Both the position numbers and the translations under genes were made by a program. A model generated the notes under the pieces. The model made no database searches. It was not told the origin of the DNA and saw nothing but the letters and a program-made list of their open reading frames with translations. DNA of 64,000 bases from Rosa chinensis (taxonomy: Eukaryota; Streptophyta; Magnoliopsida; Rosales; Rosaceae): positions 1,983,001 through 2,047,000 of the forward strand of contig NC_037089.1 of NCBI RefSeq assembly GCF_002994745.2, given 5' to 3'. Below are positions 25,120-36,959 of this stretch, piece after piece. Within the stretch, counting starts at the first letter, position 1. Each line of letters starts with the position of its first letter.

Positions 25120-27955
25120 AACAAAAATACAAAATCATCATAATCCTCATCCTCTTCATCCCCAGTGTACCATGATACAGATCGAATGGGGAATTATATG
25201 GTCTCGAATCGTCAAGCTACACATATATTACAACAGCACGAAACATGTCATTAGAAGAACAATACGGGCTGGGATATCAATAATATGTCGGAATTTGAAC
25301 TGCTAATTTCTCAATATGTTTCAAGCCTTGGACATTTAAAGCAAAAAGAACATTAGCATACCGAATTTCACAATCTACTGGAATCACATGCACCTTCGAC
25401 TACTTCATCCTGAAACATTGCATCCAATTAATTAAGAAAGAAAACTAGTTTAATTATTAATTTACAAATTCATCACTAATTTGAAAGTACTAGGAATGGC
25501 CCGCGGGGGGGGGGGGGGGGGGGGAGGAGAATAGGCAATGCTCTGGAATGTACGCACAAAACCGAAACTGATCTCAAGGATTGTAATAAGATTGCTATCC
25601 CAAGACAATGAGAAATAGAACAAGCAGAAATCAATGTATCAAGCAAACACACATATAAGAACCAAAGAAACACAAAAGATGTTTGCGCAGTAAAGACTCT
25701 CAAAGTGAGGTAAACAACTGCGTGGCCTCAACTCTTGAAAGCCAAGTGCTCAAGCACACACTATAATATAGTAGTCAAATTACAAAGTAGACTTACAACC
25801 TCTCGGATAACTCTGAACGCGGTTACCTCTAGCTAAACTCATTCAAGCTGGTTGAACTACTTCACACAAATTTGCTCACTGCCTCTAGATGCACTTCACA
25901 TGTATCAACTCGTCAATCTTCAATTCTTGAATATGCTTGACTCCTAACTGAACTCGTAGGACTTCCAAGACATAAGAATGATAAGGATGATGTTTGAATG
26001 AATTCTTGACTCACTAATTCAATTAGACATGGAACAAATGAATTAATGATCAAGACACAGCTTTGCCTTATGAAACAAAAGAACTTTTCTATCGTGCAAA
26101 GCTTAAAGAAAAGAAACCTAAAGCAAGACATATATATTCGTCAAGAGTAGACTCCCCTAAAACAATTAGGCTGTGATAAATACCAACAAAAGTAAATTGA
26201 CACCTAATAGGAAACAAATTTCCCTAAAAGATATTATGCAATAAGAACTGATTTTATCTTAATAAAAGGAGATATGTGCTCTAAACAATACATGTCCAAA
26301 TCAGAGAATTAAACACTGACAGAACCACTTGATATGACATTCCTTTTAAAAACCCAGTCACCTAGACAACGTACAAGGTGAGAATAATGAACAGACCACT
26401 TCAGGATTTGTTAGCTGTCCTGGAACTCAATCATGCACCATGTAATGAATGAACCTTACCAGACCTTCCATACGAGTCAGCAGGATCTTGTCTTGTGTTT
26501 CAAGCCAGGCCATGAACCTCAATTCCAATTGTTAGGATCATTCTTCTCAAACAGACTCTTAAGCTAGAACTCTCTAGTTTTGTATAAAGGGAATGCCAAC
26601 ATACAAGTTCCTATACTAACATAATTTAATAGCCATGGTGCCATTAGGGAAGCCAGACTTACACTAACAAGCTCAAGATCACCACGAAATTGAGTAGTGT
26701 TTCTAAACAAGTTGAAGAAGCTTCTCCGATATTCAGATTTGAGAATGATATTTTTTTTCGCCACTTTACGAACTATCTTTCTGCTGAGCTTCTTAATGGA
26801 TACCATTTGATCTCGGTCCTACAAGATACCCAACCAAACTTCAGAAGTATTGAAAAGAGGTGATACAAAAAAAATCAGTACAACAACAGAAATTGGAATT
26901 ACCCAATAGTTTTCTCCAGTAAAGACTCGTCGTCACCAGTCATGTGATATATACATTTTAGTCAGGACCAGGTTTTCAAAATAAGGATTCGGATTAAAGA
27001 TGAAATCCAGCTTGCATGATCCTTTCGGACCGTCTATTCTGCGACACCTGATATCACTCAGATAACTGAGAGGCCCCTGATCATGTTCTGTGATCTATTC
27101 GGGAAACATTCGATGATCAGATGCTCATATTAGTTCAAAAGATAAGCACAAAAAAGGCAAATGGCTCATTAAACCCCCCGCCCCCCTCCCTCCTGAACAA
27201 GTATGCTATTCGTCATTGCATGAATCCAAAAGCCAGGCACTCCTTTTTCTACGTTACAAGACATATAGCGCAACATTACAATTCAAGTGTACGTAGTGCA
27301 TGTGACTAGAGCCGTAAGAGATTAAGACTTTTGAGGGGTACGTACCTTTGGTGGCTTTCTCTCCTTCTTGATCGATTGAAGCTTTATTGGTTACTCCTTC
27401 AACTTCAGTTAAACCAATCACAATCTCATATCTCTGCAATCAACATACAGTCACATTTAACTACCAGCATGTACGTACATTCAAGCCAACTCATATCGAG
27501 GTCAAATATAAAGAACTAAAAGCCATCATACTGGTGTAATATCAATATTGTAAGTAGAAAATGCATGTTGCATTGAGATCCGAAACGTATGAATGAGGTG
27601 TATTTATGTAACTTTTACCTCAACTACAACTCATGTGTTGTTTATGTGGTACTAATTTATAAAGTTGTCATTTAGGCAGATACCACTGTGTAGAGATCGT
27701 TCATAGCGTTCACGGAATTTTGCTTCCCATTCAGTTTTCTCTGCAGAAAAGTTCTTTTCTAGCTGGTCATGCTCCTGATCCTGCAAAATATATATGAATG
27801 TGATCCTATCGTTTAAGGAAGTGTATGAATCGCAACTACAATTATTGTCCCCGTAGTCATCAGATAGCTAGGTACAAAAGCTCAGAATAACACCTATGAC
27901 ATATATGTTTTGAAAAGGGACTAACCTGTATCTTTCTTAAAGCCTCAATGCGTTT
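25120..27955 (-). pseudogene. NAP1-like nucleosome assembly protein pseudogene
   Basis: Minus-strand exon-like blocks follow NAP1 order: KRIEALRKIQ (27955-27926); HDQLEKNFSAEKTEWEAKF (27780-27684); RYEIVIGLTEVEGVTNKAS (27433-27346); ITEHDQGPLSYLSDI, RRIDGPKG and KLDFIFNPNPYFENLVLTK (about 27120-26903); KKLSRKIVRKVAKK with SFFNLF (26818-26663); and TIRDHIIPHS then VSWYTGDEEDEDYDD (about 25216-25130). NAP1 proteins are histone H2A-H2B chaperones. Several lesions are visible: a TAG just before ITEHD, a 4-base insertion after VLTKMY, register loss between EIKWYP and SIKKLS, an extra base between IIPHS and VSW, and out-of-phase exon joins at 27684/27433. The N-terminal exons and part of the acidic domain were not found. 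Introns are retained, so this is a decayed gene duplicate, not a retrocopy. Confidence 0.75.
25505..25524. repeat. G20 homopolymer
   Basis: Twenty consecutive G residues inside an intron-equivalent region of the NAP1-like pseudogene. Such runs are unstable and prone to sequencing error. Confidence 0.95.
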
Positions 27956-28354
27956 CTGCAAACACATCTTCTGAAAAACATGTCATAAAATACGACCTTT
28001 TTTATACCAAGCCAAGAGAACCAAATATATCTTATTTAGGTCAGGAAAATCGATCGATTCATCATTGTAACATGTTCTGCAATTCACTAACACAACGTTT
28101 TATTCTTTCCTAAAATGATGCATACCAAAACGTTTTGACTTAACCAAAAATGTAACACCCATGCCACGACTTGATTAACCCCACCGGTTAATGCCATAAT
28201 TCTCATTGTAAACAAAGGTTCAACGGCATTGGACCACCATAACTCCTAATTAATTAATTAACTTATATCGTCATGTACAATATGCATGTCAAACCTTATT
28301 TCACGCCTCAGAAAACCTTGGTCAATTACCCTCGCTCATTAGTGAAGCCTAGCC

Positions 28355-28362
28355 TATAAATA
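28355..28362 (+). promoter_or_regulatory. TATA box of first prolamin-like gene
   Basis: TATAAATA, 78 bases upstream of the ATG at 28440, in the conserved promoter shared by both gene copies. The 5' leader would be about 50 nt. Confidence 0.75.
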
Positions 28363-28439
28363 GTGTCTTCCTCCAATTCTCAGACCAAGTATTCAGTCCA
28401 AGTCTGAAACGAGCTAGCTATTCCCAACTCCCAGTAGCC

Positions 28440-28823
28440 ATGGCAATGAAAATTGTAGCATTGTCTTACCTGCTGCTAGTGGCATTACTCATCACCACCT
28501 TGCTAACCCAACCAGGAATAGCCAATGCGCAGTTGCCACAGACTCCTCCTTCGAATATTCCAGGCCTGTTTCCACCAGGAACTCCGCAGGATGCACTTAA
28601 ATGTTGGTCATCTCTAACCGGCATTAGTGGATGTGTTACGGAAATCTTTCAATCTGTTTTCAGCTTGCAATTAGGCACCATTGGTGCCGACTGTTGCAAG
28701 GCCTTCCTTTCTATCGAGGAAAGCTGTTTGCCCAAAATGTTTCCTCTGACTCCTTTCTTCCCTCCTGTGCTCAAGAACTTTTGTGCTCGCCAAGGAGGTC
28801 CTGCTCCCCCAGCAAGAATCTAG
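28440..28823 (+). CDS. Prolamin-like (ECA1/EC1 family) secreted cysteine-rich protein, copy 1
   Basis: An intronless 127-residue protein. Residues 1-30 form a strong signal peptide (Ala-Asn-Ala cleavage). A Pro-rich linker (PGLFPPGTP) and a six-cysteine core follow: C55, C65, C85, C86, C96 and C115, with GCVTEIFQSVF, IGADCCKAF and FPPVLKNFC. This is the prolamin-like (DUF1278, PF05617) framework of the ECA1 gametogenesis-related family. Members are secreted; the EC1 subgroup is released by egg cells and activates sperm, while others are expressed in reproductive or other tissues. The function of this copy is not determinable. It has a TATA box and short leader, and is 91% or so similar to copy 2 by eye. 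Confidence 0.9.
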   Translation: MAMKIVALSYLLLVALLITTLLTQPGIANAQLPQTPPSNIPGLFPPGTPQDALKCWSSLTGISGCVTEIFQSVFSLQLGTIGADCCKAFLSIEESCLPKMFPLTPFFPPVLKNFCARQGGPAPPARI

Positions 28824-28920
28824 GACAAGGTGTCAGTTGTATCACAATAAATAAAGAAGATGAAATCTACTCGACATTAGTAAAGAAGTCAAGTTTTAGT
28901 TTATAATGACGATTCTTGTA

Positions 28921-30417
28921 ATACTTGAAGTAAAAAACCATCTTATCCTTCCAATCTAATGACTCTAAATTATTTTGGTATTTTTTTAAGGAAAAAAAAA
29001 TATTGGCTTTTTTGTTTCTTTTTTTATTTTCTGATGGGTTGAGAGGTGGCGTAGTTCTGAGGAGCTGTGCGGTGGTGAGGATTTGGAGGATCTGGGCAGC
29101 TTGTGATTCTGGTGGGGTGCGTGGCGAGGCCAAGCGGTGGTCGTTGTATACTGGGTTGGATTAGCGCGGCTAGGTTGAGCGTGGTCGGCGCAGCGAGTTA
29201 CGGCTGATAGGCCGACAGGTGGTGGGAGCAGACGGCGCTACACGGACACACGAGGAGATGAAGTTTGGGCCTACTCCAAATTATGTTGGGCCTTGTGGTT
29301 TTGGGCTACTCCTCTTTGGCTACCCTATTGGGGTAGGGCTTTAGCCCTTGGCCCAACTCTATGTTTTTGGCTTTTTATCTAAGCACAATCATTTTCTTGT
29401 ATTAGAAACCTAGGTCTCTAGCAGCTCTAGCATAGTACCAATGGAGAATCCCGCTACCTCTACGTATTTGAATATATAATGAGTAAGTCTATTTCTATGT
29501 ACCACTGTGGATACTATCACTATCTTCTTGCCTATTTGTGTCCTTAAATGACAGTGGAAGGGTGTGCAACGGCCTATTCTGGCTTGTGATGAATATACTA
29601 TTTCTGCCCCAGGGGATTGATTCAAAAATAAATAAATTTAAAGAACAATTTTTTTCTATTCTTAAAAAAAAAAACAACAATTTTTCTTCTTCAAGCAAGA
29701 ATAGAAAATATTCCATGTAATTTGATCAATAGATTTGCACATACACTCGATCAATAGATTTGAATAACACATGTAAATTATAAAAATATAATGTGAAATA
29801 TACATATGCATATGTACGTGCGTTACGGTTTGAACCTTTTTTTTTCCCTTATATTTACATTGTAGATGATCTCTAACTAATACAATTGCTAATAACATAG
29901 AATATTTTCTTACCCCTTAATTTAGACATACATATTTTCTAAATTCAATTTATTATTGCTATTTTTTTTAAACGAAATTAATTAATATTTGAAAAGAAAA
30001 GTTAATGCCTATTTCCTATCACCTAATTCAATATATTAATAATATTTAGAAAGAAAATTTATAGGAAACAATTTAATTAAATGAAGGAAAATATTGGTAA
30101 AAAATTATGTAGACATATATCTTTTAATTTAATACATAATTAATAACTGCTATTAACACCCATATTTTTTTTCATCACCTAATTTAATTCATTAATATCA
30201 TTGATGGCCCTAAAATCTAAAAGGAAATATAAAAGGGTAAAATTGGTGTTGCAAGATTATGATTTGGCAAGATATATTATATGTATGAAATTGAAAATAA
30301 AAATTTGTATTTACTTACATTACATGAGTCACATGGCACCTAAAATTGATGCCACAAAATCATTGAGGCCCTTTATGAAGTTATGAGTATCTTGCGACAC
30401 TGTTGACCAATGCAATT
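28921..30417. other. Spacer between prolamin-like copies, with probable retroelement-derived segment
   Basis: About 29030-29590 is GC-richer, with repeated GGGCC/GGGCT motifs and LINE-like composition similar to the insertion at 33401-34428, but no ends or target duplication could be identified. The rest (29600-30417) is very AT-rich and empty. Confidence 0.4.
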
Positions 30418-30617
30418 AATGCATACCAAAATGTTTTGAGTTGACTAAAAATGTAAAACCCACGACTTGATTAACCCCACCGGTTATGCCATAATTTTCA
30501 TTCTAAACAAAGGTTCAACGGCATTGGACCACCATAACTCCTTAGTGTAGAATATGCATGTCAAACCTTATATGACGCCTCATAAAACCTTGGTCAATTA
30601 CCCTCGTTACTGAAGCC

Positions 30618-30625
30618 TATAAATA
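30618..30625 (+). promoter_or_regulatory. TATA box of second prolamin-like gene
   Basis: TATAAATA, 85 bases upstream of the ATG at 30710, in the duplicated promoter. Confidence 0.75.
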
Positions 30626-30709
30626 GTTTCCATTGTCTTCCTCCAATTCTCAGACTGAATACTTGGTCCAAGTCTGAAACGAGCTAGCTAGTCCCAACTC
30701 CCAATAGCC

Positions 30710-31090
30710 ATGGCAATGAAAATTGTACCATTATCTGCACTGCTACTAGTGGCATTACTCACCACCTTGCTATCGCAACCAGGAATAGCCAATGCGCAGT
30801 CGCCACAGAGTCCTCCTTCGGTTCCAGGCCTGCTTCCACCAGGAACTCCGAATGATGTCCTTAAGTGTTGGTCATCTCTTGCCGGCATTAGTGGATGTGT
30901 TTTGGAAATCTTTCAATCTGTTTTCAGCTTGCAATTAGGCACCATTGGTGCCGACTGTTGCAAGGCCTTCCTTTCTATCGAGGAAAGCTGTTGGCCCAAA
31001 ATGTTTCCTCTGACTCCTTTCTTCCCTCCCTTGCTCAAGAACATTTGTGAGCTCCAAGGAAGAGGTGCTGCGCCCCCAGCATTCGTGTGA
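30710..31090 (+). CDS. Prolamin-like (ECA1/EC1 family) secreted cysteine-rich protein, copy 2
   Basis: An intronless 126-residue paralogue of the gene at 28440. Signal peptide residues 1-29 are followed by a Pro-rich linker and cysteines C53, C63, C83, C84, C94 and C113 at the same spacing. The core QSVFSLQLGTIGADCCKAFL is identical between copies; differences cluster in the signal peptide, linker and C-terminal tail (GRGAAPPAFV against GGPAPPARI). Identity of the core with divergence of the tails suggests constraint on the secreted domain. Likely secreted; partner and tissue unknown. Confidence 0.9.
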   Translation: MAMKIVPLSALLLVALLTTLLSQPGIANAQSPQSPPSVPGLLPPGTPNDVLKCWSSLAGISGCVLEIFQSVFSLQLGTIGADCCKAFLSIEESCWPKMFPLTPFFPPLLKNICELQGRGAAPPAFV

Positions 31091-31177
31091 GTTGTATCAC
31101 GTACATTGAACAAAGAAAGATGAAATCTACTCAACATTGAAGTTGTCAAGTTTTACTTCCTGATGAAGATTCTTGTT

Positions 31178-32286
31178 CTAGCAATAATAAGATCTGAGAG
31201 AGCTAGGGTTTAGATTTCTTTTCCATCAGGATTGTAATGTACGTTTTGAATTATTAATTAAAAAAATTAGAGTTTTTTCTCTATTTTTGGACTCACATAC
31301 TAGATTATATCATGATTAGGTTGGAGCTGTATTTAGGTTCGAAAGAAAACGCTCAGCTGAGTTAAAATTTAGTATACAAGCGCAATATCCTATGAGAAAT
31401 TTTGAATAATGACTTTCTTCGAATCATCAAATTGATTTATAATCTCATTTTCTAAAAATTTATTGTAAGAAAATAACCAAAAGGTAAAGAGTCACAACTA
31501 TCCCTTATCAAATTTTGTTTAATTTTCCACACTTTTACTTTCTCTCGTTCTTTCTACTCGATCACAATGGACTCCCTCGTAATTTTTCTCACCCCATTGT
31601 TATTCTTGTTCTCTTTGACAAATGAAAAGTTTACTGCAATTCCAACGACAAAGATTTCCTCAACACATATAAGAATACATTCAGATCATAAATTTTCTAT
31701 TATGCTAATTACGGTCTAGGGTTCCTTTTCAACAAAATTCTGGTCTAGGGTTTCTGTTGTTTTAGTGTCAAAGATTTTTTTATCACGGTTGTTTGTACTA
31801 TCTTAATTTTCTGATTTTATTGAGCAGCAATGGATACAAGTATTGCATGTGGTTCATAGTTTTCATTGTTCTTTCATGAGGATTGCATACGAGAAGAGAT
31901 ATTGTACTCGACTACTGCCAAAACTTGAGTAATATCTTGGAACTTCTCATCAAGATGTCAGGATTGTCAGCAGTCCTTTAAAAGTTCTAGTCCATGCGGT
32001 GCATGATATGGCATATGAATAACAATACTAAATAAGAGAATTTTGAAATTTTCTCAGGAATGGGCTGGATTTGTGTTTATACTTAAACTCCAATTGTATT
32101 GTATATTAATTGAATTGAGTAATTAATGAAAAAGAAACAGAACATTCTTAGGGGAAAAGAGAAGAGACGAGAGAGACAGAGGGAGAGAGAAATTAGTCAA
32201 AGATTGCTTACGAACATTTGGAAGAGAAAAGAGACATGGTGAGGGGATATTTATTCAACGATAAATAAAAAGCAATACGTTCTGTA
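31178..32286. other. AT-rich spacer
   Basis: Stops in all frames; GA-rich patch near 32160-32200. No feature supported. Confidence 0.45.
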
Positions 32287-33257
32287 TAAAAAAAGGGTGC
32301 TTCTATTTGAACCCAGCAAATTTCTTAATATACCCAGCAATTAAAAAATTGTCCAGTATTTTCCAATTTTGCCCTCGTTATACTACACCCAGCATACACG
32401 AATCCACAACGCCACAAGTATAGCGGTTGCTATTGTTTACCGACGAAGACCTAGAACAAAAGAAACCACCGAGATAGAGGTGGTTCCTATAGCCTTTGAA
32501 TTGAAAATGACTTCCACCGAGATCTTATCATTTAGAGTTCGCTCAGGCTGAAAGAGTTTGCTGTTTTATTGCGTTGTCGTGAAGATGGCCTGCATATGGC
32601 GGAGTCTGTTTTGGAAGTAGCAGCACAGGAATATGCAGAGAAAAGAGAAGTTCATGCACCAGAGATCATAGTACGTTGATCACACTGTCTATCTTCCACC
32701 CATCGTAATCCCCATGGTAATTCCTGTTCTGGAGGTTGTTGCATAATGGGAAGAATTTTATTGTGTTTTACCCCAAGTTATGAGTCCCTAGCGTGGTCTT
32801 TGACCAAAGGATCCATTGTTCAGTTGTTTATTTGTAAGCGTCACTAGTTTCCTCTTGTAAGTTAATTGCTAGCTGGTGAAGAAGAAGACTCACATGGGTT
32901 GGAGACTTAGAGTTTCATCTTAATCGAATTCATGGACTTTAAGTATAATAAGCAAGGAGATAAGAGGAAAAGAAAAACTCAAAAAGGTTAAAAGAGTATT
33001 TCCAATTTTCTTGTTCTCTGATTAACTTTTGTCCGTGGTAATGTAGTTTAGCTATCATTTTCTTTAGTGTTCATACAGTCTGGGCAGCCTCAAGAGCCTT
33101 AGAGATGCTCAGCTTACTACTATGTTTGCTAGGTTTAATTAAACAAGGGTTGTTGGGTTTATTTAAACAAGGGTAAAACGGGAAATGTAGAATAATATTT
33201 AGAATGCTGGGTGTATTTAGATATTTGCTTAGTACATTTAGAAAGACCCTAAAAAAA
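32287..33257. mobile_element. TIR element (about 955 bp) with 8-9-bp target duplication
   Basis: TAAAAAAA is present at 32287-32294 and 33250-33257 (9 bp if the following G is included). The left end GGGTGCTTCTA and the inverted right end GGGTCTTTCTA match, and inside both ends occur ACCCAGCA and GCAAAT.TCT blocks in inverted orientation. There is no transposase. The internal 500 bp is less AT-rich and includes a frame reading LHMAESVLEVAAQEYAEKR near 32590-32660, which could be a captured exon of unknown origin. Probably a non-autonomous MULE- or hAT-like element. Confidence 0.6.
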
Positions 33258-33390
33258 GGGGTGGTTCTAGTTAAACCTCTAGATTTGATACTTGACCTCT
33301 CCTACTTATTAAACCTCCAATTCATTTTTTCAAATATTTAAAAAGCTAAGTATACAGCCTTAATTTTACCAAAACACTCTTGAACAATTA
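33258..33390. other. Short spacer that looks like another element end
   Basis: Begins GGGTGGTTCTAGTTAAACC, similar in style to the end of the preceding TIR element (GGGTGCTTCTATTTGAACCC). It may be the left end of a second element interrupted by the LINE insertion; no right end was found. Confidence 0.3.
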
Positions 33391-34438
33391 AATATGTACC
33401 CGCAAATGATACTAGCGAAAACCTAGCGTCTCGAGACGAGAAGAGAGCGGCGGCGGTGGCGGAAACTTCTTCTTGAGTTTCCTCAAATCTCTGTTTGATC
33501 TAGCAAGTGAGGATTCTCGTCTTGGGTGTCAACATACGCGGGTTGAGTACTGGTGTTTGCAGGTTGGGTGGACAGATCGGGACCCGAGAGTCGGTGGCAA
33601 AGAGGTGATCTTTCTTTCTGACTTGCACCGACTATGAAGGCTTGCTTGGCGTTGGGGCGAACGTCGGAGCGACGTGTAGCAAATTGAGGAGGTGTGTGCA
33701 ACTATAGGGCATCGGCAGGTCTAGGAGTCTCGGGTTCTATACCGGATTCGCCTGGGCTTGGTGGTCTTTGATGGACGCATGATGTTCGGGTGGAACGGTA
33801 GGCTGCCGGAGGGCCTGGCGGCGGCAGAGACAACCCTACATCAGAGAGTTAGGCTGCCCTCTATTCAGGTGTGGGCTTGGGTCGTTGGGCCTAGGCTCAA
33901 CTTTGGAATTGGGGGGGGGGGGGTGCTTGGGCCTTTGGGCCTAGATTTGAGCTCAATCTTGGGCTGGTTGAGTCTGCTGCACTGGACAAGAAGAGCAAGA
34001 CCAACCTGTTGTTGAGGTTGTTGGATCCTGAAGAGACTGAGGACAGTGCTGGCTCTAACCCTAAGGGGAAGGAGCTAGCATTTTCTTAAGTCTCTCAGCT
34101 GTTAGACATCTGGTTACAAGCCTTCTAAAGTTGGAGTAATCTATATGGGTTATTCTAAGATGTTTTTGGTTGTTATTTGTACCACAATTGCGTGCTGGCA
34201 TATTAGACTAGATGATTGAGTTTTCCTTAGAGTAGCGAGGTTGTTTTTGCTTGTTTTAGGCTTGCTTTCCAGCGAGTGTTCCTTTAGACTTTAATGAGTT
34301 TAGTATTGACTTAGATATGATTATCTAGTTTTACCGGATCTCTTGTGTAAGTGCATGTTAGACTCTGGCCTGTTTTTATGGCTTTGATGACTAATAATAT
34401 CAAATCCTATTTAAAAAAAAAAAAATTTAATATGTACC
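33391..34438 (+). mobile_element. LINE-type retrotransposon derivative, + strand, with target duplication
   Basis: AATATGTACC occurs at 33391-33400 and 34429-34438. Just inside the right copy is a poly-A tail (about 34412-34425). The 5' part (CTAGCGAAAACCTAGCG...) and the GC-rich body with GGGCCTGGG-like repeats resemble the LINE derivative at 541-1648. It is about 1.0 kb with no reverse transcriptase, so it is another internally deleted or non-autonomous copy. A G13 run lies at 33911-33923. Confidence 0.65.
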
Positions 34439-36572
34439 TTCAACAATTTGTTATATTTTTTTTATCTCTATTAATTCATTTAAAAAAAAACCATGACAAA
34501 TTTTGTAAACAGTTTTTTATTTTTATTTTTTAATGAATTTTATTGTTTTATGACCTAAGAAAATCGTAAAAAAATAATAATAATTTTAGTTTATGATTTT
34601 TGAGTTCCATCAGTTTGAGAAGTGTTAGAAATCATTATTTGAGTTATTAAAAAAAAATCATTATTTGAGAGTGGCAAATTTTTGGTGTGAAAATAAGAAC
34701 ATGTGATTTTGGCCAAAAATTCACTTGTTGTCCCCACGATTTTGGGTAGAAATCATGGTCTCGACAATTTTTGTTGTTGAGAACTATGCCAACAAAATTG
34801 TGGTCCGCAAAATATATATTATTTTCAAACTTTTAGTTCGGGGAGAGCTATACTTGATGAGTTTTTCGTTTAGAAAAGTAACACTTGCATACATTACCTA
34901 CTATTGCCGACGACTCTTGGGACAATGAAAGAAACTTACCACGCGAACAATTTCGTTTTCGTTAGCTAGTTATTTTTTAATGTTTGGTGTGTTTTACTAT
35001 GGAGGTCTTGGCTTTGTCCCCCTCTTTTTGTATCTATTTTTTCTTTAAAAACATTTTTTTCCCTAATACTTAAATTAGAATTTCACAAAAAAAAAAAAAA
35101 AAGAGTTTGTTTCCTGTATAAACCTAAATTTGCAGCTTTGATTATTATTAATAAACTTTCAGCTGATCCTTTAGAGCTCAGTAGAAACACTTGTTAAACC
35201 CTTCTATTGCTTCATGTCGAATCAAGCCAAAAAGGGATTTGGGCAAGGTAACTACAACTAGTAATTGGAATCTTTTATTTTCAGCTTGATTAAGCTAGCT
35301 AATATTGAGCAAAGAACTCTTATTGCTAACTAAATTAGAAAAAAAGAAGAAGACACTTTTGTGTGTGGACCTGCAGTTAGCATATCAAATATTAATACGA
35401 AGGCATTCTTATCTTTTTGCTAAACTTCTTTTACTTGTTCTTTCCTTAACTCAGAAGATCGAACCAATTCGAATTAGGCTAGGGACTGCACGTCTGCACT
35501 TTATTCTGTTCTCATGCATTTGTAATTTACTTGATAACATTAATGAGGTATAATTGGAACTACATGAAAGTCGAACAAATTTTTTGGACTGATACTTATG
35601 GAAGATGATGTTGATCATGACCCACCTAATCACATGGATCTTATCCGGCTGAAAAAACCTATTCAAATGTTAAAATAACCCATTAAATGTATTTTCATAT
35701 CTTTATTTTTGGACTATATGTGTATGAATTTCTGAATTTGAGAACACATTTTGTCTTACACACTGGTTTTGAGTCGGACACCATGGCCATGGATAAAGTT
35801 TCATGAATGGTAGCTAGCTACTTTTGAAACCTTGAAAGAGTATATTGCAGTTGCAGTTGTGATAACAGATCAACCTAAACAAGATACCCTGTTAAGTAAG
35901 AATGTAAGATAGATGTATGTAAAGGTTTCATAAAACTTAACTTGCAGCCAAGTAAATAAAAGAGACATGCTTATAGGTCAAATTGGGAGATTAGTCTAGT
36001 CAAAACCCAATGCTAGCTGCTATGCTGGTGTAGTTGGTGAGAGCTGAAGTCCACAAAACATACCTAGCAATATCTAAATCTAACATCAAACGGATTAGGT
36101 TAGATGGTTCTGTTTTGGGTGAAAACTCACCCGATCCCGTTGAAATTAAGCTAGCTAGGTACAGAAAACGCTTAAAATCTCAGACTAGTGCAGCAAAATA
36201 ATAAATTAATAATTGCAATTGGACCCAAGCAATTTCTGAAGGTGGTTGAGGTATAGGTCGTGTGATGCATGCAAGTATGGGGAGATTGTCTTATTTTACA
36301 CTCAATTTGGTCTAGATCAAGCCACATGCACATGGATATAGTCATATAGACACTCCATTAACCCAACAAACTTCAATTTTGGTACTTTGGTAGGCTGTAA
36401 CATCATAGATTCTGATGTTTTTGCTTAATGCTTACTGCAGAAAATACATGATATATATATATATATATATATGGGTATTATATCATTTTATTTTTGTTAT
36501 TCCAATGCTTAGATCATGAAAATGAGCTATTTTTGTTAAAAAAGAAAAAAGGGCAAATATAAAAGGGAAATT
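34439..36572. other. AT-rich intergenic region
   Basis: No exon with coding character. Includes A/T homopolymers and an (AT)n microsatellite at about 36452-36471. Confidence 0.5.
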
Positions 36573-36959
36573 CTAGTGTAGTGGTGGGTATCTCATACCC
36601 ACATTTACAAAAGTGAGAACAAATTTTGTTGTCAAACTTGTAATTTGAGTCATACTTTGTGTAATCTTAGTTCTAATAATGGTAATTACACCTCTTACGA
36701 CATTTTACAAGTTTTTGAACAAATTCGTTGTCAATGTTGTAATTTTAGTTCTAATAATGGTAATTACACCTCTTACGACATTTTTACAAGTTTTTGAACA
36801 AATTCGTTGTCAATGTTGTAATTTTTGTTTAACTATATGTAAATAGTGTAAATGAATATGGTAACTTTTTTTTCAATGTTGTAATTTTGGTTCAAATACT
36901 TGTAAATTTTTGTTCAAATAGTTGTAAATGAGGGTATCTCATACCCACCAGTACACTAG
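36573..36959. mobile_element. MITE-like element with inverted ends and internal 78-bp tandem duplication
   Basis: The left end CTAGTGTAGTGGTGGGTAT and the right end, read inverted, CTAGTGTACTGGTGGGTAT are near-identical. Inside, a 78-bp unit starting TTAGTTCTAATAATGG is repeated in tandem (36667-36744 and 36745-36823). No coding capacity and no clear target duplication. Confidence 0.6.

Larger units (their letters stand above)
28121..28920. repeat. Left copy of a tandem duplication containing a prolamin-like gene
   Basis: About 800 bp including 320 bp of upstream DNA, the gene and about 100 bp of 3' flank. It matches 30418-31177 closely: shared upstream blocks include GATTAACCCCACCGGTTA and AACGGCATTGGACCACCATA. 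The copies are separated by about 1.5 kb of unrelated AT-rich and retroelement-like DNA. Confidence 0.9.
30418..31177. repeat. Right copy of the prolamin-like tandem duplication
   Basis: Counterpart of 28121-28920. Homology begins near AATGCATACCAAAA and ends shortly after GATTCTTGT downstream of the stop codon. Confidence 0.9.

Noticed and set aside
36573..36959. Target-site duplication for this MITE-like element
   Set aside because: Flanks GGGAAATT and CTTGTCTC do not match, so insertion ends remain unproven.
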